In this document: piece by piece, positions 27,070-35,243 of the stretch | Numbering within the stretch: the first letter of the stretch is position 1 | Layout: every line of letters begins with the position of its first letter | Origin: Saccharomonospora viridis DSM 43017 | Lineage (GTDB): Bacteria > Actinomycetota > Actinomycetes > Mycobacteriales > Pseudonocardiaceae | Direction: 5' to 3' | Length of the DNA stretch: 64,000 bases | Assembly (NCBI RefSeq): GCF_000023865.1 | Contig: NC_013159.1 | Span: forward strand, 3,436,001-3,500,000 | Notes under the pieces: model-generated | The model's input: the letters and a program-made list of their open reading frames with translations, nothing else | Database searches by the model: none | Told to the model about the DNA's origin: nothing | Position numbers and translations under genes: made by a program

Positions 27070-28677
27070 GTGACACGAAGACACCTGGCCACGGCCGTCC
27101 GATTGGCCCTCGTCGCTTTACTGGGAACATTGTCCCTCGTCGTGGTCGCGCCCGCGGCGTCCGCCGCGGTCGAGGAGGGGATCGGACACAAGACCACTCC
27201 CGGGCAGTCCTGGGGCGGACGTGACCGTGCCTACGACTGGCTCGGTTCCTACGTCGTGAACGGAGAGCACGTCTTCTGCGTGTCGTTCGCCCTCAAGGCG
27301 CCCGACAGCGGCGAACGCTACAAACCGGGTGACGAACTTCTCACCAAATGGGGCGAACCACTGCCGGACGACGTCGCCGCCAACATCTCCTATCTGCTGT
27401 TGCGCTACGGCGACACCACCGATGCCGATGAGGCGGCGGCGCTCGCCCACCTGCTGCACTCCTGGACCGCCGCTCCCCGCAGCCCCGCCGACCTCGATCC
27501 GGCGAAGCCGTTCACCGAGATCGGCTACGACGTGGACGCACACTTCGCCAAACTGCCGAAAGCCGCACAGGACGCGGTGGAACGTCTCCGCGCCGACGCC
27601 GAGGCCAATCGCGGCCCCTGGACCGCGACCGTGACCGCACCCGAGGGGGAGCAGTTCTTCGACACCCCGGCGCAGTGGTCGGTGGCCGTCACGAACGCCG
27701 AGGGGAAGGGCATCCCCGGTGTGGAGGTGACGTTGACACTGTCCGACCTCGTCCCGGCCGAGGGAGCCACCGAGTCCACCGACGCCGATGACGTCACCGA
27801 CACCCCGGTGAGAAACGACACCGAAACGGCCGCCACGGAGGACGTCGACAAGGCCGGCGCCACCGGGGAGACCGAGGAGGCCGAGGAGACCGAGGAGACC
27901 ACGGCCGCCGGGGAAGCGGAGAACGCCGAGGACCGGGGGACGAGCGTGGAATCCGAACCCGTCGAGGTAACGGTGGTCACGGGCGAGGACGGCACGGCCC
28001 ACATCGATGCCACCCCCACCGGGCAGCAGCCTGGCATCGTCGCGGCCCTGCAGGCCCCCGCCGAGCGGCCCTACGTGCGCGATCCGGTCACCGCCGACAC
28101 CCAGCGTGTGGTCTCCACCGGCGGTGAACAGACGTTGACGGCCGAGGCCTTCACCAGCGCCGTCCCCGCCCCCGGCCTCATCCGAGTGACCAAGGTGGAC
28201 AGCGACACGGGTGAGGGGATCGCCGGGGTGCCGCTTCGGCTGACCGGCGAGGACAAAACCTCACCCGCCGTGGACGCGAACGGCGAACCCCTCGTGGACG
28301 CGAACGGCGAACCGCTGGTGGTGACCACCGAAGGGGCCGACGGCGTGGTCACCGTCGAGAACGTGCGCACCCCGCAAACGGTGTGTGTCATCGAGGTGAG
28401 ACCTCCCAACGGGTACGGCGACGCCTTCGACCCGGACGATCCCCCCTCGGCGTGTGGTGAGGTACGGCCGGGTGAAACGCTCGAACTACGGATCGCCAAC
28501 GTGCCCGACGAAGTCCCCCGCACGATCCCCGCGGGGTCGCAGACCGCGACGGTGTCGCACGCCGCGACCAACTCGGGCGCACCGGTCAGCGCTCTGGCAG
28601 CACTCGGGGCCCTTGCGGTGGCGGTCTCCGCGCTGACGGGCTGGGTGGCCAGGAAGAGGTTCCTGCGGCAGCGATGA
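27070..28677 (+). CDS. Exported SpaA/Cna-B-type surface protein with C-terminal anchor
   Basis: A 535-residue precursor. The signal peptide (VTRRHLATAVRLALVALLGT..., cleavage at ASA-AVEE about residue 33) is followed by a ~150-residue N-terminal domain with VFCVSF that faintly resembles a thioester adhesin domain but lacks the usual Gln. An acidic Glu/Thr linker comes next, then a Cna-B/SpaA domain (LIRVTKVDSDTGEGIAGVPL...ENVRT...EVRPPNGYG) with the Lys and Glu positions used for an internal isopeptide bond. Two copies of VDANGEPL lie inside it. The tail is SHAATNSG, a 20-residue hydrophobic helix and RKRFLRQR, a sorting-signal layout without LPxTG. GTG 27070 follows TTGGGGG. The stop overlaps the sortase ATG. 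Confidence 0.8.
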   Translation: MTRRHLATAVRLALVALLGTLSLVVVAPAASAAVEEGIGHKTTPGQSWGGRDRAYDWLGSYVVNGEHVFCVSFALKAPDSGERYKPGDELLTKWGEPLPDDVAANISYLLLRYGDTTDADEAAALAHLLHSWTAAPRSPADLDPAKPFTEIGYDVDAHFAKLPKAAQDAVERLRADAEANRGPWTATVTAPEGEQFFDTPAQWSVAVTNAEGKGIPGVEVTLTLSDLVPAEGATESTDADDVTDTPVRNDTETAATEDVDKAGATGETEEAEETEETTAAGEAENAEDRGTSVESEPVEVTVVTGEDGTAHIDATPTGQQPGIVAALQAPAERPYVRDPVTADTQRVVSTGGEQTLTAEAFTSAVPAPGLIRVTKVDSDTGEGIAGVPLRLTGEDKTSPAVDANGEPLVDANGEPLVVTTEGADGVVTVENVRTPQTVCVIEVRPPNGYGDAFDPDDPPSACGEVRPGETLELRIANVPDEVPRTIPAGSQTATVSHAATNSGAPVSALAALGALAVAVSALTGWVARKRFLRQR

Positions 28678-29456
28678 CGACGCCGGAGACACCGTCGGAG
28701 ACACCGGGGACGGCCCCACGCAACGACCGTCGCCGTTGGCGAAGGGCGTACCTGCTCGGAGCGGGCAGTGTGCTCGCGGTGGAACTCGTGGTGGCGGCGT
28801 TGGTGGCGGCGTTCGTGCTGCACCCCCCGGTGTCGGTGGCGGGCACGGCCGTGCCCGCCCAACCGGCCCCGGCCACCCCGAGCCGGACCGAACCCGCCAC
28901 CGACGGACAGGACGAACAAGACGACGAGGACGAGAACGCCGACGAACGGGATGACGCGGGTGGGGACTCCGAACCCACCCGCGTCACCGAACCGCCCGCC
29001 ACCGCCCCCAGCGGGCAGCGTCCCGGCACCGTTCGCCTCCCCAACGGCGGTACGGCGACCCTCGTGCGACAGGAACTGGGCCCGGACGCGGTGTTACCCG
29101 TACCCGACGATCTCGGAGAGGCGACCTGGTGGGGCGCGGGCCTCGACGCGCCCAGCGGGGCGAGCGTGTTCGCCGGTCACGTCAACTGGCAGGGACGCGT
29201 CGGCCCGTTCGCAGAACTGTGGGACATCCGAGTCGGACAGCAGGTGATCGTCGTCGACGAGGACGGTTCCGAGTTCACCTACTCGGTCACGCAGATCGTC
29301 ACGCTCGGCAAGGACGAACTGCCCGCACGGGCGACCGAGCTGTTCGGACAGAGCGGGCCGCACCGACTGGTGCTGGTGACGTGTGGGGGGCGCTGGCTCG
29401 GCGGTACCACCGGATACGCGGAGAACCGGGTGGTCATCGCGGAACCGGAGGGGTGA
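28674..29456 (+). CDS. Class-F-like sortase dedicated to the adjacent surface protein
   Basis: A 260-residue membrane-anchored transpeptidase: basic N-terminus, one transmembrane helix (YLLGAGSVLAVELVVAALVAAFVL, about residues 26-49), a long acidic linker (DGQDEQDDEDENADERDDAGGD) and a sortase domain. The catalytic triad is visible as His in FAGHVNW (about residue 166), Cys in LVTCGGRW (about 240) and Arg in YAENRVV (about 254). It cleaves the sorting signal of exported proteins and links them to peptidoglycan or to a second protein. Its ATG overlaps the substrate gene's stop (ATGA), so enzyme and probable substrate are made together. Class F is assigned by eye from overall shape. Confidence 0.85.
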   Translation: MTTPETPSETPGTAPRNDRRRWRRAYLLGAGSVLAVELVVAALVAAFVLHPPVSVAGTAVPAQPAPATPSRTEPATDGQDEQDDEDENADERDDAGGDSEPTRVTEPPATAPSGQRPGTVRLPNGGTATLVRQELGPDAVLPVPDDLGEATWWGAGLDAPSGASVFAGHVNWQGRVGPFAELWDIRVGQQVIVVDEDGSEFTYSVTQIVTLGKDELPARATELFGQSGPHRLVLVTCGGRWLGGTTGYAENRVVIAEPEG

Positions 29457-29548
29457 GCGGGTGTCGCCCCTCCGTTCGCGGGCGGAACCACTCACCCGGT
29501 TGGCCTGCCTGACGCCGACACGCAGGCGCACGCGGGTACGGTCGGAGT

Positions 29549-30463
29549 ATGGCTTCCGACCACGATCACGGTCTGCTTCCGCTGCGACGGGAGTTCGGCC
29601 AGGGATGGCATGGTTTCGACCGCAACCAGGTGGTGCAGTACCTCGATCACCTCGAGGCGCACATACACCGGCTCATGACCGAGCGTGACACGGCGCTGGC
29701 GAGGGTCAACCAGATCGCGCACGAGCTCGACAACGCGCGCAAGGAGATCGCCGCGCTGCGGGATCGCGTGGAGGAGCTGAAGAAACCGCCGGAGCGGATC
29801 GAGGACCTCGACGAGCGGATGCAGCGCACCGTCGAGCTCGCCGAGACCCAGGCGGCCGAGATCCTCGCGCGCGCCGAAGCCGCCGCGGAGAAGAACTGGG
29901 CCGAAAGCAGCGAGGTGTCGAAGAAGCTGCACGAGCGGTACACGAAGTTGTTGGAGACGCTCGACAGCCACGCCGAGGAGCTGAAACGCGAGCACGAGGA
30001 GGCGTTGGCCGCGACCAAGGCTGAAGTGCAGCGGATGACCGCCGAAGCGGCTCGGCGACGGGAACAGCTCGACGCCGAGGCCGAACGCAAGCGCCGTCGG
30101 ATCGAAAGCGACTTCCAGGCGAGGATGGCGGCGGAGAAGAGCGCGCTGGAAAAGCACATCGCCGATCAGAAGACGGCCAGCAAGAACGCGGCCGAGCGGC
30201 GGGTCGCCGAGGCCACGGCGAAGGCCAAGCAGCTGGTGGACGAAGCCACCGCCAAGGCGAAGAAACTCGTGGACGAAGCCACCGCCGAGGCCAATCGCCG
30301 CACCACGGAGGCCAACGACATCGTCGAGCGCCTCACGAAGATCCGCGAAGAGGCCCGCGCCCGGATCGCCGAGGCCGAGGAAGTGTTGCGCCGCGGCGAA
30401 TCAGCACTGCAGCCCCTGCCGGACGAGGAAGCCACGCTCACCGAGGCGCCCAGTCGATCGTGA
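29549..30463 (+). CDS. DivIVA-like coiled-coil protein
   Basis: A 304-residue protein, nearly all predicted coiled coil. The N-terminal segment LRREFGQGWHGFDRNQVVQYLDHLEAHIHRL resembles the DivIVA/Wag31 membrane-binding start (GFDxxxVxxYLD). About 200 residues of Ala/Glu/Lys/Arg heptads follow, including a duplicated TAKAKQLVDEA / TAKAKKLVDEA unit. There is no membrane helix. Proteins of this kind act at cell poles or as scaffold proteins in actinobacteria. The sortase ends 92 bp upstream and a strong hairpin follows, so it is probably its own unit. The exact role is unknown. Confidence 0.75.
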   Translation: MASDHDHGLLPLRREFGQGWHGFDRNQVVQYLDHLEAHIHRLMTERDTALARVNQIAHELDNARKEIAALRDRVEELKKPPERIEDLDERMQRTVELAETQAAEILARAEAAAEKNWAESSEVSKKLHERYTKLLETLDSHAEELKREHEEALAATKAEVQRMTAEAARRREQLDAEAERKRRRIESDFQARMAAEKSALEKHIADQKTASKNAAERRVAEATAKAKQLVDEATAKAKKLVDEATAEANRRTTEANDIVERLTKIREEARARIAEAEEVLRRGESALQPLPDEEATLTEAPSRS

Positions 30464-30467
30464 CGCG

Positions 30468-30504
30468 TCGGGGCAGGACGCGATCGCGTGTCGTCCTGCC
30501 CCGA
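30468..30504. terminator. 13-bp hairpin after the coiled-coil gene
   Basis: TCGGGGCAGGACG (30468-30480) and CGTCCTGCCCCGA (30492-30504) are perfect inverted copies with an 11-nt loop, between the convergent coiled-coil gene and siderophore-binding-protein gene; probably a shared terminator. Confidence 0.6.
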
Positions 30505-30557
30505 TCATGCGGGTCATGTCACTTCCGGCTGAGGCCGGCTGAAACCATGGCCTGGGC

Positions 30558-31553
30558 TTACGTCACCTTCCGTGCCTTCTCCAGGTTCGCGGCGAGCCTG
30601 TCGATGGTCCGGGCCTGGGCGACGTAGTCCATGGAACTGAACTCCCACGGGTACAGCTGCTTCGCCTTCGCGGCGGGCAGCTGCGCGAAAGTGGGTTGTT
30701 CGAGCATGGCGTCGCCGTCCATGGCGCGGAGTGAGTAGAGCACCACGTCGGTGCGATAGTCGGTGATGTTCTCCCAACTCACCGAACGCCAGTAGTACTC
30801 GGACCCACCGGGGTCCGGATAGGACATTCCCAGTTCGGTGTAGCTGCGCAGGGCCGGGTCGTCCTTGGCTTTCGCGATGTGCACGCCCTCGCCGGGGTAG
30901 GCGGCCACCGCCATGACGGTGAGTCCGGACGACGTGGCGGCGCGCAGCCGCTCGCAGGCGGCTTCGTAGTCCTGCTTCGGCTTCGCGAGCTCCTGTTCGG
31001 TGACACCGAGGGACCGGGCGAATTCGGCGGTGCGTTCGATGACCGTGGTGGCGGATCCGGCCATGGCGATGGCCACGATGGGGGCGATCTGGCCGACCAA
31101 TTTCTGCTGTTCGAGGTCGTTGAAACCGTACAGGGGCTTCTCGGGGTCGAGCGTCCCCTCGCTGTCCACGGGGTAGGCGTGCGTGACGATCACGTCCGGC
31201 CGCTGCGCCATGAGAGCCTCGACGTCGATCTGCCCGTAGGTGGTGCCGACCTCGGTGACCTTCGAGGTGTCCTTGCCCTCGAAGTTGACGTCGTCGGCGA
31301 GGGCGGTGTAGCCGAACGAGGCCACCGGTTGGATGCCGTAGTTCCACAGCGATGCGATGGCGTCGTTGAGCCCGGCGATACGGGTGGGCCGCCGGTCGAG
31401 TTCGATGGTGTTGCCGACGTCGTCGGTGAACGACCAAGCGCCCGAACCGCTTCCCCGATCCCTCGATTCGCCGCCGCACGCGGCGAGCAGGGTGGTCGCG
31501 CCGAGCGCGAGACTGCCGCCGAGGAAGGCGCGGCGAGACAGTGGTCTGGCCAT
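30558..31553 (-). CDS. Iron-siderophore ABC transporter substrate-binding lipoprotein
   Basis: A 331-residue periplasmic-binding-type lipoprotein. The N-terminus MARPLSRRAFLGGSLALGATTLLAACGG combines a Tat-like RRAFLGG with a lipobox (LAAC, lipidated Cys about residue 26). The fold is class III (FepB/FhuD type): WSFTDDVGNTIELDRRPTRIAGLND, VEALMAQRPDVIVTHAYP and the helical linker match iron-siderophore receptors. An IdeR/DtxR iron box overlaps its promoter, so it should be made under iron starvation. No permease or ATPase genes are adjacent, so it must use a transporter encoded elsewhere. The siderophore is unknown. Confidence 0.9.
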   Translation of the reverse strand: MARPLSRRAFLGGSLALGATTLLAACGGESRDRGSGSGAWSFTDDVGNTIELDRRPTRIAGLNDAIASLWNYGIQPVASFGYTALADDVNFEGKDTSKVTEVGTTYGQIDVEALMAQRPDVIVTHAYPVDSEGTLDPEKPLYGFNDLEQQKLVGQIAPIVAIAMAGSATTVIERTAEFARSLGVTEQELAKPKQDYEAACERLRAATSSGLTVMAVAAYPGEGVHIAKAKDDPALRSYTELGMSYPDPGGSEYYWRSVSWENITDYRTDVVLYSLRAMDGDAMLEQPTFAQLPAAKAKQLYPWEFSSMDYVAQARTIDRLAANLEKARKVT

Positions 31554-31558
31554 GACGG

Positions 31559-31577
31559 TTAGGTTAGCCGCACCTAA
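31559..31577. promoter_or_regulatory. IdeR/DtxR iron box
   Basis: TTAGGTTAGCCGCACCTAA matches the 19-bp consensus TTAGGTTAGGCTAACCTAA at 16 positions and lies 6 bp upstream of the siderophore-binding lipoprotein ATG. Another half-like AAGTTAACC follows. Iron-dependent repression is the established role of such boxes. Confidence 0.82.
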
Positions 31578-31689
31578 GTTAACCCGGAAGTGTGATCTCG
31601 CCCGGTCGATTCCCCCTCTTCTCGGTTTGTCGGTATCCCGCCACCGCCCTCCGTCATACGGTGCACAGCGTCAGGAAGGGAGCCTCACC

Positions 31690-32073
31690 GTGGCTGACCG
31701 GACAGTGGAAATCACGGTCGATGCCGAGCCGGAGCTCGTACCGGTCGTACGCAACGTCGCGGCCGATCTTGCCATCCGGACTGATCTCCAACTCGACACC
31801 ATCGCCGATCTGAGACTCGCCGTGGACGAGGCCTGTGGACTGCTGCTGGCCCGCGCGGCGAAACCGACCACACTGCGGACCCGTTTCACCATCAGCGACG
31901 GGACCATCACCGCCCGCACGCAGGTCGCCTGTCGGGAGGGCACCTCACTGCCGCAGGAGGGCTTCAATTGGCATGTGCTCACCGCGCTCGTGCGTGCCGT
32001 ACGCAGCTTCCACACCCACGGCGCCGCCGGCGAGGACCTCGCCGTCATCGAACTGACCGTGAGCGACCGCTGA
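31690..32073 (+). CDS. UsfX/RsbW-like anti-sigma factor (HATPase)
   Basis: A 127-residue protein of the GHKL/HATPase_c_2 type. TIADLRLAVDEACGLLL resembles the N-box region of actinobacterial anti-SigF/SigB kinases (UsfX style: DDLRLAVDExCxxL); the strict Asn of the N-box is absent. The downstream GEDLAVIELTV closes the fold. GTG 31690 follows GGAAGGGAG. Such proteins hold a stress sigma factor inactive and release it when an unphosphorylated antagonist binds. It is convergent with the Rsb phosphatase operon. No sigma factor gene follows, so its partner is elsewhere, or its job is to feed this switching cluster. Confidence 0.75.
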   Translation: MADRTVEITVDAEPELVPVVRNVAADLAIRTDLQLDTIADLRLAVDEACGLLLARAAKPTTLRTRFTISDGTITARTQVACREGTSLPQEGFNWHVLTALVRAVRSFHTHGAAGEDLAVIELTVSDR

Positions 32074-32098
32074 GCGGACCCCGGCACGGTCGACACGA

Positions 32099-33460
32099 TC
32101 ACGCCCCCCGGCCGGGCCAGTGACACATGAGCAGACACACGTCGTCGTCGTGATCGCTGCCGTCCAGCATCGTCCTCAGCACGTATTCGGCCGTGCCGTC
32201 GAGGGTGTCGGCCTCACACGAGCGGAAGGCCTCCTTCAACCGTTCCATGCCCGTGTCCAGGTCACTGGTCCGGCGCTCGATCAATCCGTCGGTGAAAAGC
32301 GCGACCAACGACCCCGGGGAGAGTCTGCGTTCGTGCTCGGGGAACTCCAGCTCCGACGGCAGGTAGACCCCGAGCATCGGCGCGTGCTCCGCCTCCAGGT
32401 ACGTCACGGCACTACGTGACTCCCGCAAAAGTGGTGGTGGATGACCCGCGCTCGCCCAACGCAGCATGCCCGTCGCGGGTTCCACCTCGGCCATCACGGC
32501 CGTGGCGAACAGCGGCGTGTCCGAGCCGCGCAGCAGGTGGTGCACCAGCCGGAGTGAGGTCGCGGGGCTGTGACCTTCCACGGCGTAGGCGCGCAGGGAG
32601 TTCTGCAGCTTTCCCATCACCACCGCGGCATCGACACCGTGCCCGGTCACATCACCCACCGTGAGGACCACCGTGCCATCGGATCGGGTCACCGAGTCGT
32701 ACCAATCACCGCCGACGTGGATGCCGCTGGTCGCCGATCGATAGCGGGCGACGAGGTCGAGGTCGCGTAACGACTCCAGCGTCGGCAGCATCGCCCGTTG
32801 CAGCCGCTGGGCCAGTTCGTGTTCCCGCTCGTACTCGTTGGCGTTCCGCAGTCCCACCGCCACGCGATCGGCGACACCCTGGGCCAACCCCACGTCGTCA
32901 TCGGTGAACTCCGCGAGCTCCCGATGCAGGTCGAACACCCCGAACACATAAGGACCGGCCGTCAACGGGACACTCACCCGGTTCGGACCGCCCCGCACCG
33001 CTTCCCGAGTCCGCATCGCCCGCCGGGTGGCCCGGTCCGGTTCGTCGTCCGATCCGTCCACACAGCTCAGTCCGTACTCGGTCAGCGTCCACACGCGCAT
33101 GGTGTCGGCGAACCTGTGCTCCCGCACCAACCCGGTGACCTCTTCCAGCAGCTGCGTGGAATCCAACGACGTCGCCGCCGCTCGTGATACCTGATCAAGG
33201 AACGACGTACGTCGCCGTTGCCGGTCGACCTCGGCGTGCAAAGCCAGCAGACCCGCATTGGTCTGATCCAACTCCGTGTGATACCAACGCAGTTCCTGAT
33301 CCCGTTCGTCCATAATGTCCACAAAAGCGCGGAACACCGTACGCAGCGAGTCAGCCAAGGAACCCTGTTCGAGTTCACCCCTCACCCGCTGCCACACGTC
33401 CTCGGACAACTCCCGGTCGCCCAACATCCTGCGCAGCGCGGCGCACACCTCGTCGGTCAT
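32099..33460 (-). CDS. GAF-domain PP2C (SpoIIE/RsbU-type) phosphatase
   Basis: A 453-residue Ser/Thr phosphatase. An N-terminal helical part (residues ~1-95, coiled coil) is followed by a GAF-like sensor (about 95-235) and a PP2C_SIG domain (about 240-450). Metal-binding aspartates are in GGDWYDSV, VGDVTGHGVDAA, TDGLIERR and HDDDVCLL. In partner-switching systems this enzyme dephosphorylates an RsbV-type antagonist, which then frees the sigma factor. Its ATG overlaps the upstream stop (ATGA), and it is the last gene of a five-gene coupled operon. The GAF ligand is unknown. Confidence 0.9.
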   Translation of the reverse strand: MTDEVCAALRRMLGDRELSEDVWQRVRGELEQGSLADSLRTVFRAFVDIMDERDQELRWYHTELDQTNAGLLALHAEVDRQRRRTSFLDQVSRAAATSLDSTQLLEEVTGLVREHRFADTMRVWTLTEYGLSCVDGSDDEPDRATRRAMRTREAVRGGPNRVSVPLTAGPYVFGVFDLHRELAEFTDDDVGLAQGVADRVAVGLRNANEYEREHELAQRLQRAMLPTLESLRDLDLVARYRSATSGIHVGGDWYDSVTRSDGTVVLTVGDVTGHGVDAAVVMGKLQNSLRAYAVEGHSPATSLRLVHHLLRGSDTPLFATAVMAEVEPATGMLRWASAGHPPPLLRESRSAVTYLEAEHAPMLGVYLPSELEFPEHERRLSPGSLVALFTDGLIERRTSDLDTGMERLKEAFRSCEADTLDGTAEYVLRTMLDGSDHDDDVCLLMCHWPGRGA

Positions 33461-34464
33461 GTGGCTCCACCTCCGGAGACCACGACGACACACGCGTCGT
33501 CCCGTCGCCTGCCGTAGGCTCCGAGCAACCATCCCGCGGCCGTGGCCGGATCATGATGGAGCACGTCGAGATTCTCCGCCACGCTCCACCGATCGGAAAC
33601 CCCGTCCGTGTGTATGACGAGCCAACCGTGGCCGCTCCACGGACGCGCCGTCAGTATTCCCCGCTTACCGCTTCGCTGTCTTTTCCCCACGATGCCGGGT
33701 GAGGACACCAGCGCTTCGCAACTACCGTCCTTCGCGATCAATCGGACGGTGGAGTTCCCCACCCCGCAGAAGGACATCGTCGGCTCTCCGGAGCGGAACT
33801 GCGCGATGGCCACGGTCGCGCCGCGTTTGGTGGCCATGCTGTCGTCCAACGCCACGATCAGCTCCTCGGGGGCCGCGGCCGGGTCGGCGAGTACTTTCTC
33901 CACCACCGTCGTACTGGCATCCGCCGCCTCTGGGCCATGGCCGAGACCGTCGCTCAGCACCACGGTGCTCACCCCCTCGGAGTGGGCGACGCCCCAATCG
34001 TCCCCGCACAGGGTCTCACCCGGCGCCGCGGACAGTGCGGCACCGACCACCACCTGAGCGCGCGCGGGTCCGCCGGGTTCGTCATGCCTCCACCGCGCCA
34101 GCACCGTCGTACCCTCGCCGTGACGCGAGAATATGTCGAACTCCCCGGCCAGCCGCCTGACTCCACCGAGCCCGAGCCCCAACGTGCCCGTGGTGGAGAA
34201 CCCGTCCCGCATGCTGTCCTGCACCCGCTCGATACCCGGTCCGCGATCGATGGCCAGGACGTCGAGTCCCCCGGGACTCGGCACGATCACCAACTGTCCG
34301 TCGGTGGCGTACTTCATCAGGTTCGTGCCCAACTCGGATGCCGCGAGCACGACCCGATCCACCACCGAAGGGGGGAACCCCAACCGCCGTGCCGTTTGGC
34401 CGGCCAATTGGCGCGCCTGCGTCATCTGGACAGGTCCCGTCACCGCAAGCGCCGCACCGTTCAT
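33457..34464 (-). CDS. RsbT-like kinase fused to an RsbX-like PP2C phosphatase
   Basis: A 335-residue fusion. Residues ~1-135 form an RsbT-type HATPase (VLAASELGTNLMKYA, DRGPGIERV, GFSTTGTLGLGLGGVRRL). Residues ~140-335 form a PP2C-type phosphatase domain like RsbX (GDDWGVAHSEG, VLSDGLGHGPEAADAS, TDGVSDRW, RRRDDACVVVVSG). In Bacillus, RsbT phosphorylates RsbR/RsbS and RsbX removes the phosphates; here opposite activities sit in one polypeptide beside a separate RsbT. It overlaps both neighbours by 4 bases. Its substrate is most likely the STAS proteins RsbS or RsbR of this operon. Confidence 0.85.
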   Translation of the reverse strand: MNGAALAVTGPVQMTQARQLAGQTARRLGFPPSVVDRVVLAASELGTNLMKYATDGQLVIVPSPGGLDVLAIDRGPGIERVQDSMRDGFSTTGTLGLGLGGVRRLAGEFDIFSRHGEGTTVLARWRHDEPGGPARAQVVVGAALSAAPGETLCGDDWGVAHSEGVSTVVLSDGLGHGPEAADASTTVVEKVLADPAAAPEELIVALDDSMATKRGATVAIAQFRSGEPTMSFCGVGNSTVRLIAKDGSCEALVSSPGIVGKRQRSGKRGILTARPWSGHGWLVIHTDGVSDRWSVAENLDVLHHDPATAAGWLLGAYGRRRDDACVVVVSGGGAT

Positions 34465-34883
34465 CTCACTGCCGACCTCGTCCGGAACGTGATGGTCACC
34501 GTCGTCCCCTCCCCCGGCTTGGTGTCCAACTCGAACGTGTCGGCCAAGCGCCGCGCTCCTCCGAGTCCGAGACCGAGACCACCGGCACTGCTGTAACCGT
34601 CGGTCAGGGCCTGCTCCACGTCCGGGATGCCGGGTCCGTCATCCCGGAACACCAGCTGCAATGTCGTGTGGTTCGCCGTACGCTCCAATCCGACCGTGGC
34701 CACACCGCCACCGCCGTGCTGCAATGTGTTCCGGGCAAGCTCGCTCGCCGCTGTCACCACCTTGGTCTGATCGACCAGGGAGAAACCCACGGAGACGGCC
34801 GCCTCCCGAGCGGCTTGCCGGACATGCACGATGTCCACCTCCTCCTGGATGGGCAGTTCCTGCACTGTCGAAACACCCGTCAT
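34461..34883 (-). CDS. rsbT: Serine kinase RsbT (stressosome switch)
   Basis: A 140-residue HATPase. The N-box ASELARNTLQHG, the G1 box RDDGPGIPD and the segment ALTDGYSSAGGLGLGLGGARRL match RsbT closely. When stress frees it from the RsbR-RsbS complex, RsbT normally activates a PP2C phosphatase by binding it; here that would be the GAF-PP2C protein encoded two genes downstream. Both ends overlap neighbours by 4 bases, so stoichiometry is probably controlled by translational coupling. Confidence 0.9.
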   Translation of the reverse strand: MTGVSTVQELPIQEEVDIVHVRQAAREAAVSVGFSLVDQTKVVTAASELARNTLQHGGGGVATVGLERTANHTTLQLVFRDDGPGIPDVEQALTDGYSSAGGLGLGLGGARRLADTFELDTKPGEGTTVTITFRTRSAVR

Positions 34884-35239
34884 CGTGGCCCCGTGCCGTC
34901 CAGCAGAGAAAGCCCCTCGTCCACGTTCAGCGCGGTCTCGAGGTCGGGCAAGGTCAAACCGAGTTCGACGAGAGCGAAGGCCACTTCGGGGCGCATACCG
35001 ACGACCACGGTCCGCGCGGCCAACAACGCGCACACCTCCGCAAGCTCGTGCAATGTCCTGGCGAGGAACGAATCGACGAGTTCCAGGCCGGAGACGTCGA
35101 TGAGGACACCACACGCGCCCGTACCGGACACCCGCTTGGCCAGGTCCTCCCGCAACGTCAACGCATCGCGGTCACTCAACTCCCCCTGGAAGGTGACCAG
35201 GAAGACATCGCTGAGTTTGATGATCGAAGCCGAGGTCAT
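34880..35239 (-). CDS. rsbS: RsbS-type STAS scaffold protein
   Basis: A 119-residue STAS-domain protein. The phosphorylatable serine region DVSGLELVDSFLARTL aligns with the RsbS DIS..EIVDSF motif (Ser about residue 59). VVGMRPEVAFALVELGLTL is the following conserved STAS loop. In stressosomes RsbS and RsbR co-assemble and hold RsbT until phosphorylated. It starts 4 nt after the rsbR stop and overlaps rsbT by 4 nt. Confidence 0.9.
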   Translation of the reverse strand: MTSASIIKLSDVFLVTFQGELSDRDALTLREDLAKRVSGTGACGVLIDVSGLELVDSFLARTLHELAEVCALLAARTVVVGMRPEVAFALVELGLTLPDLETALNVDEGLSLLDGTGPR

Positions 35240-35243
35240 CGCG

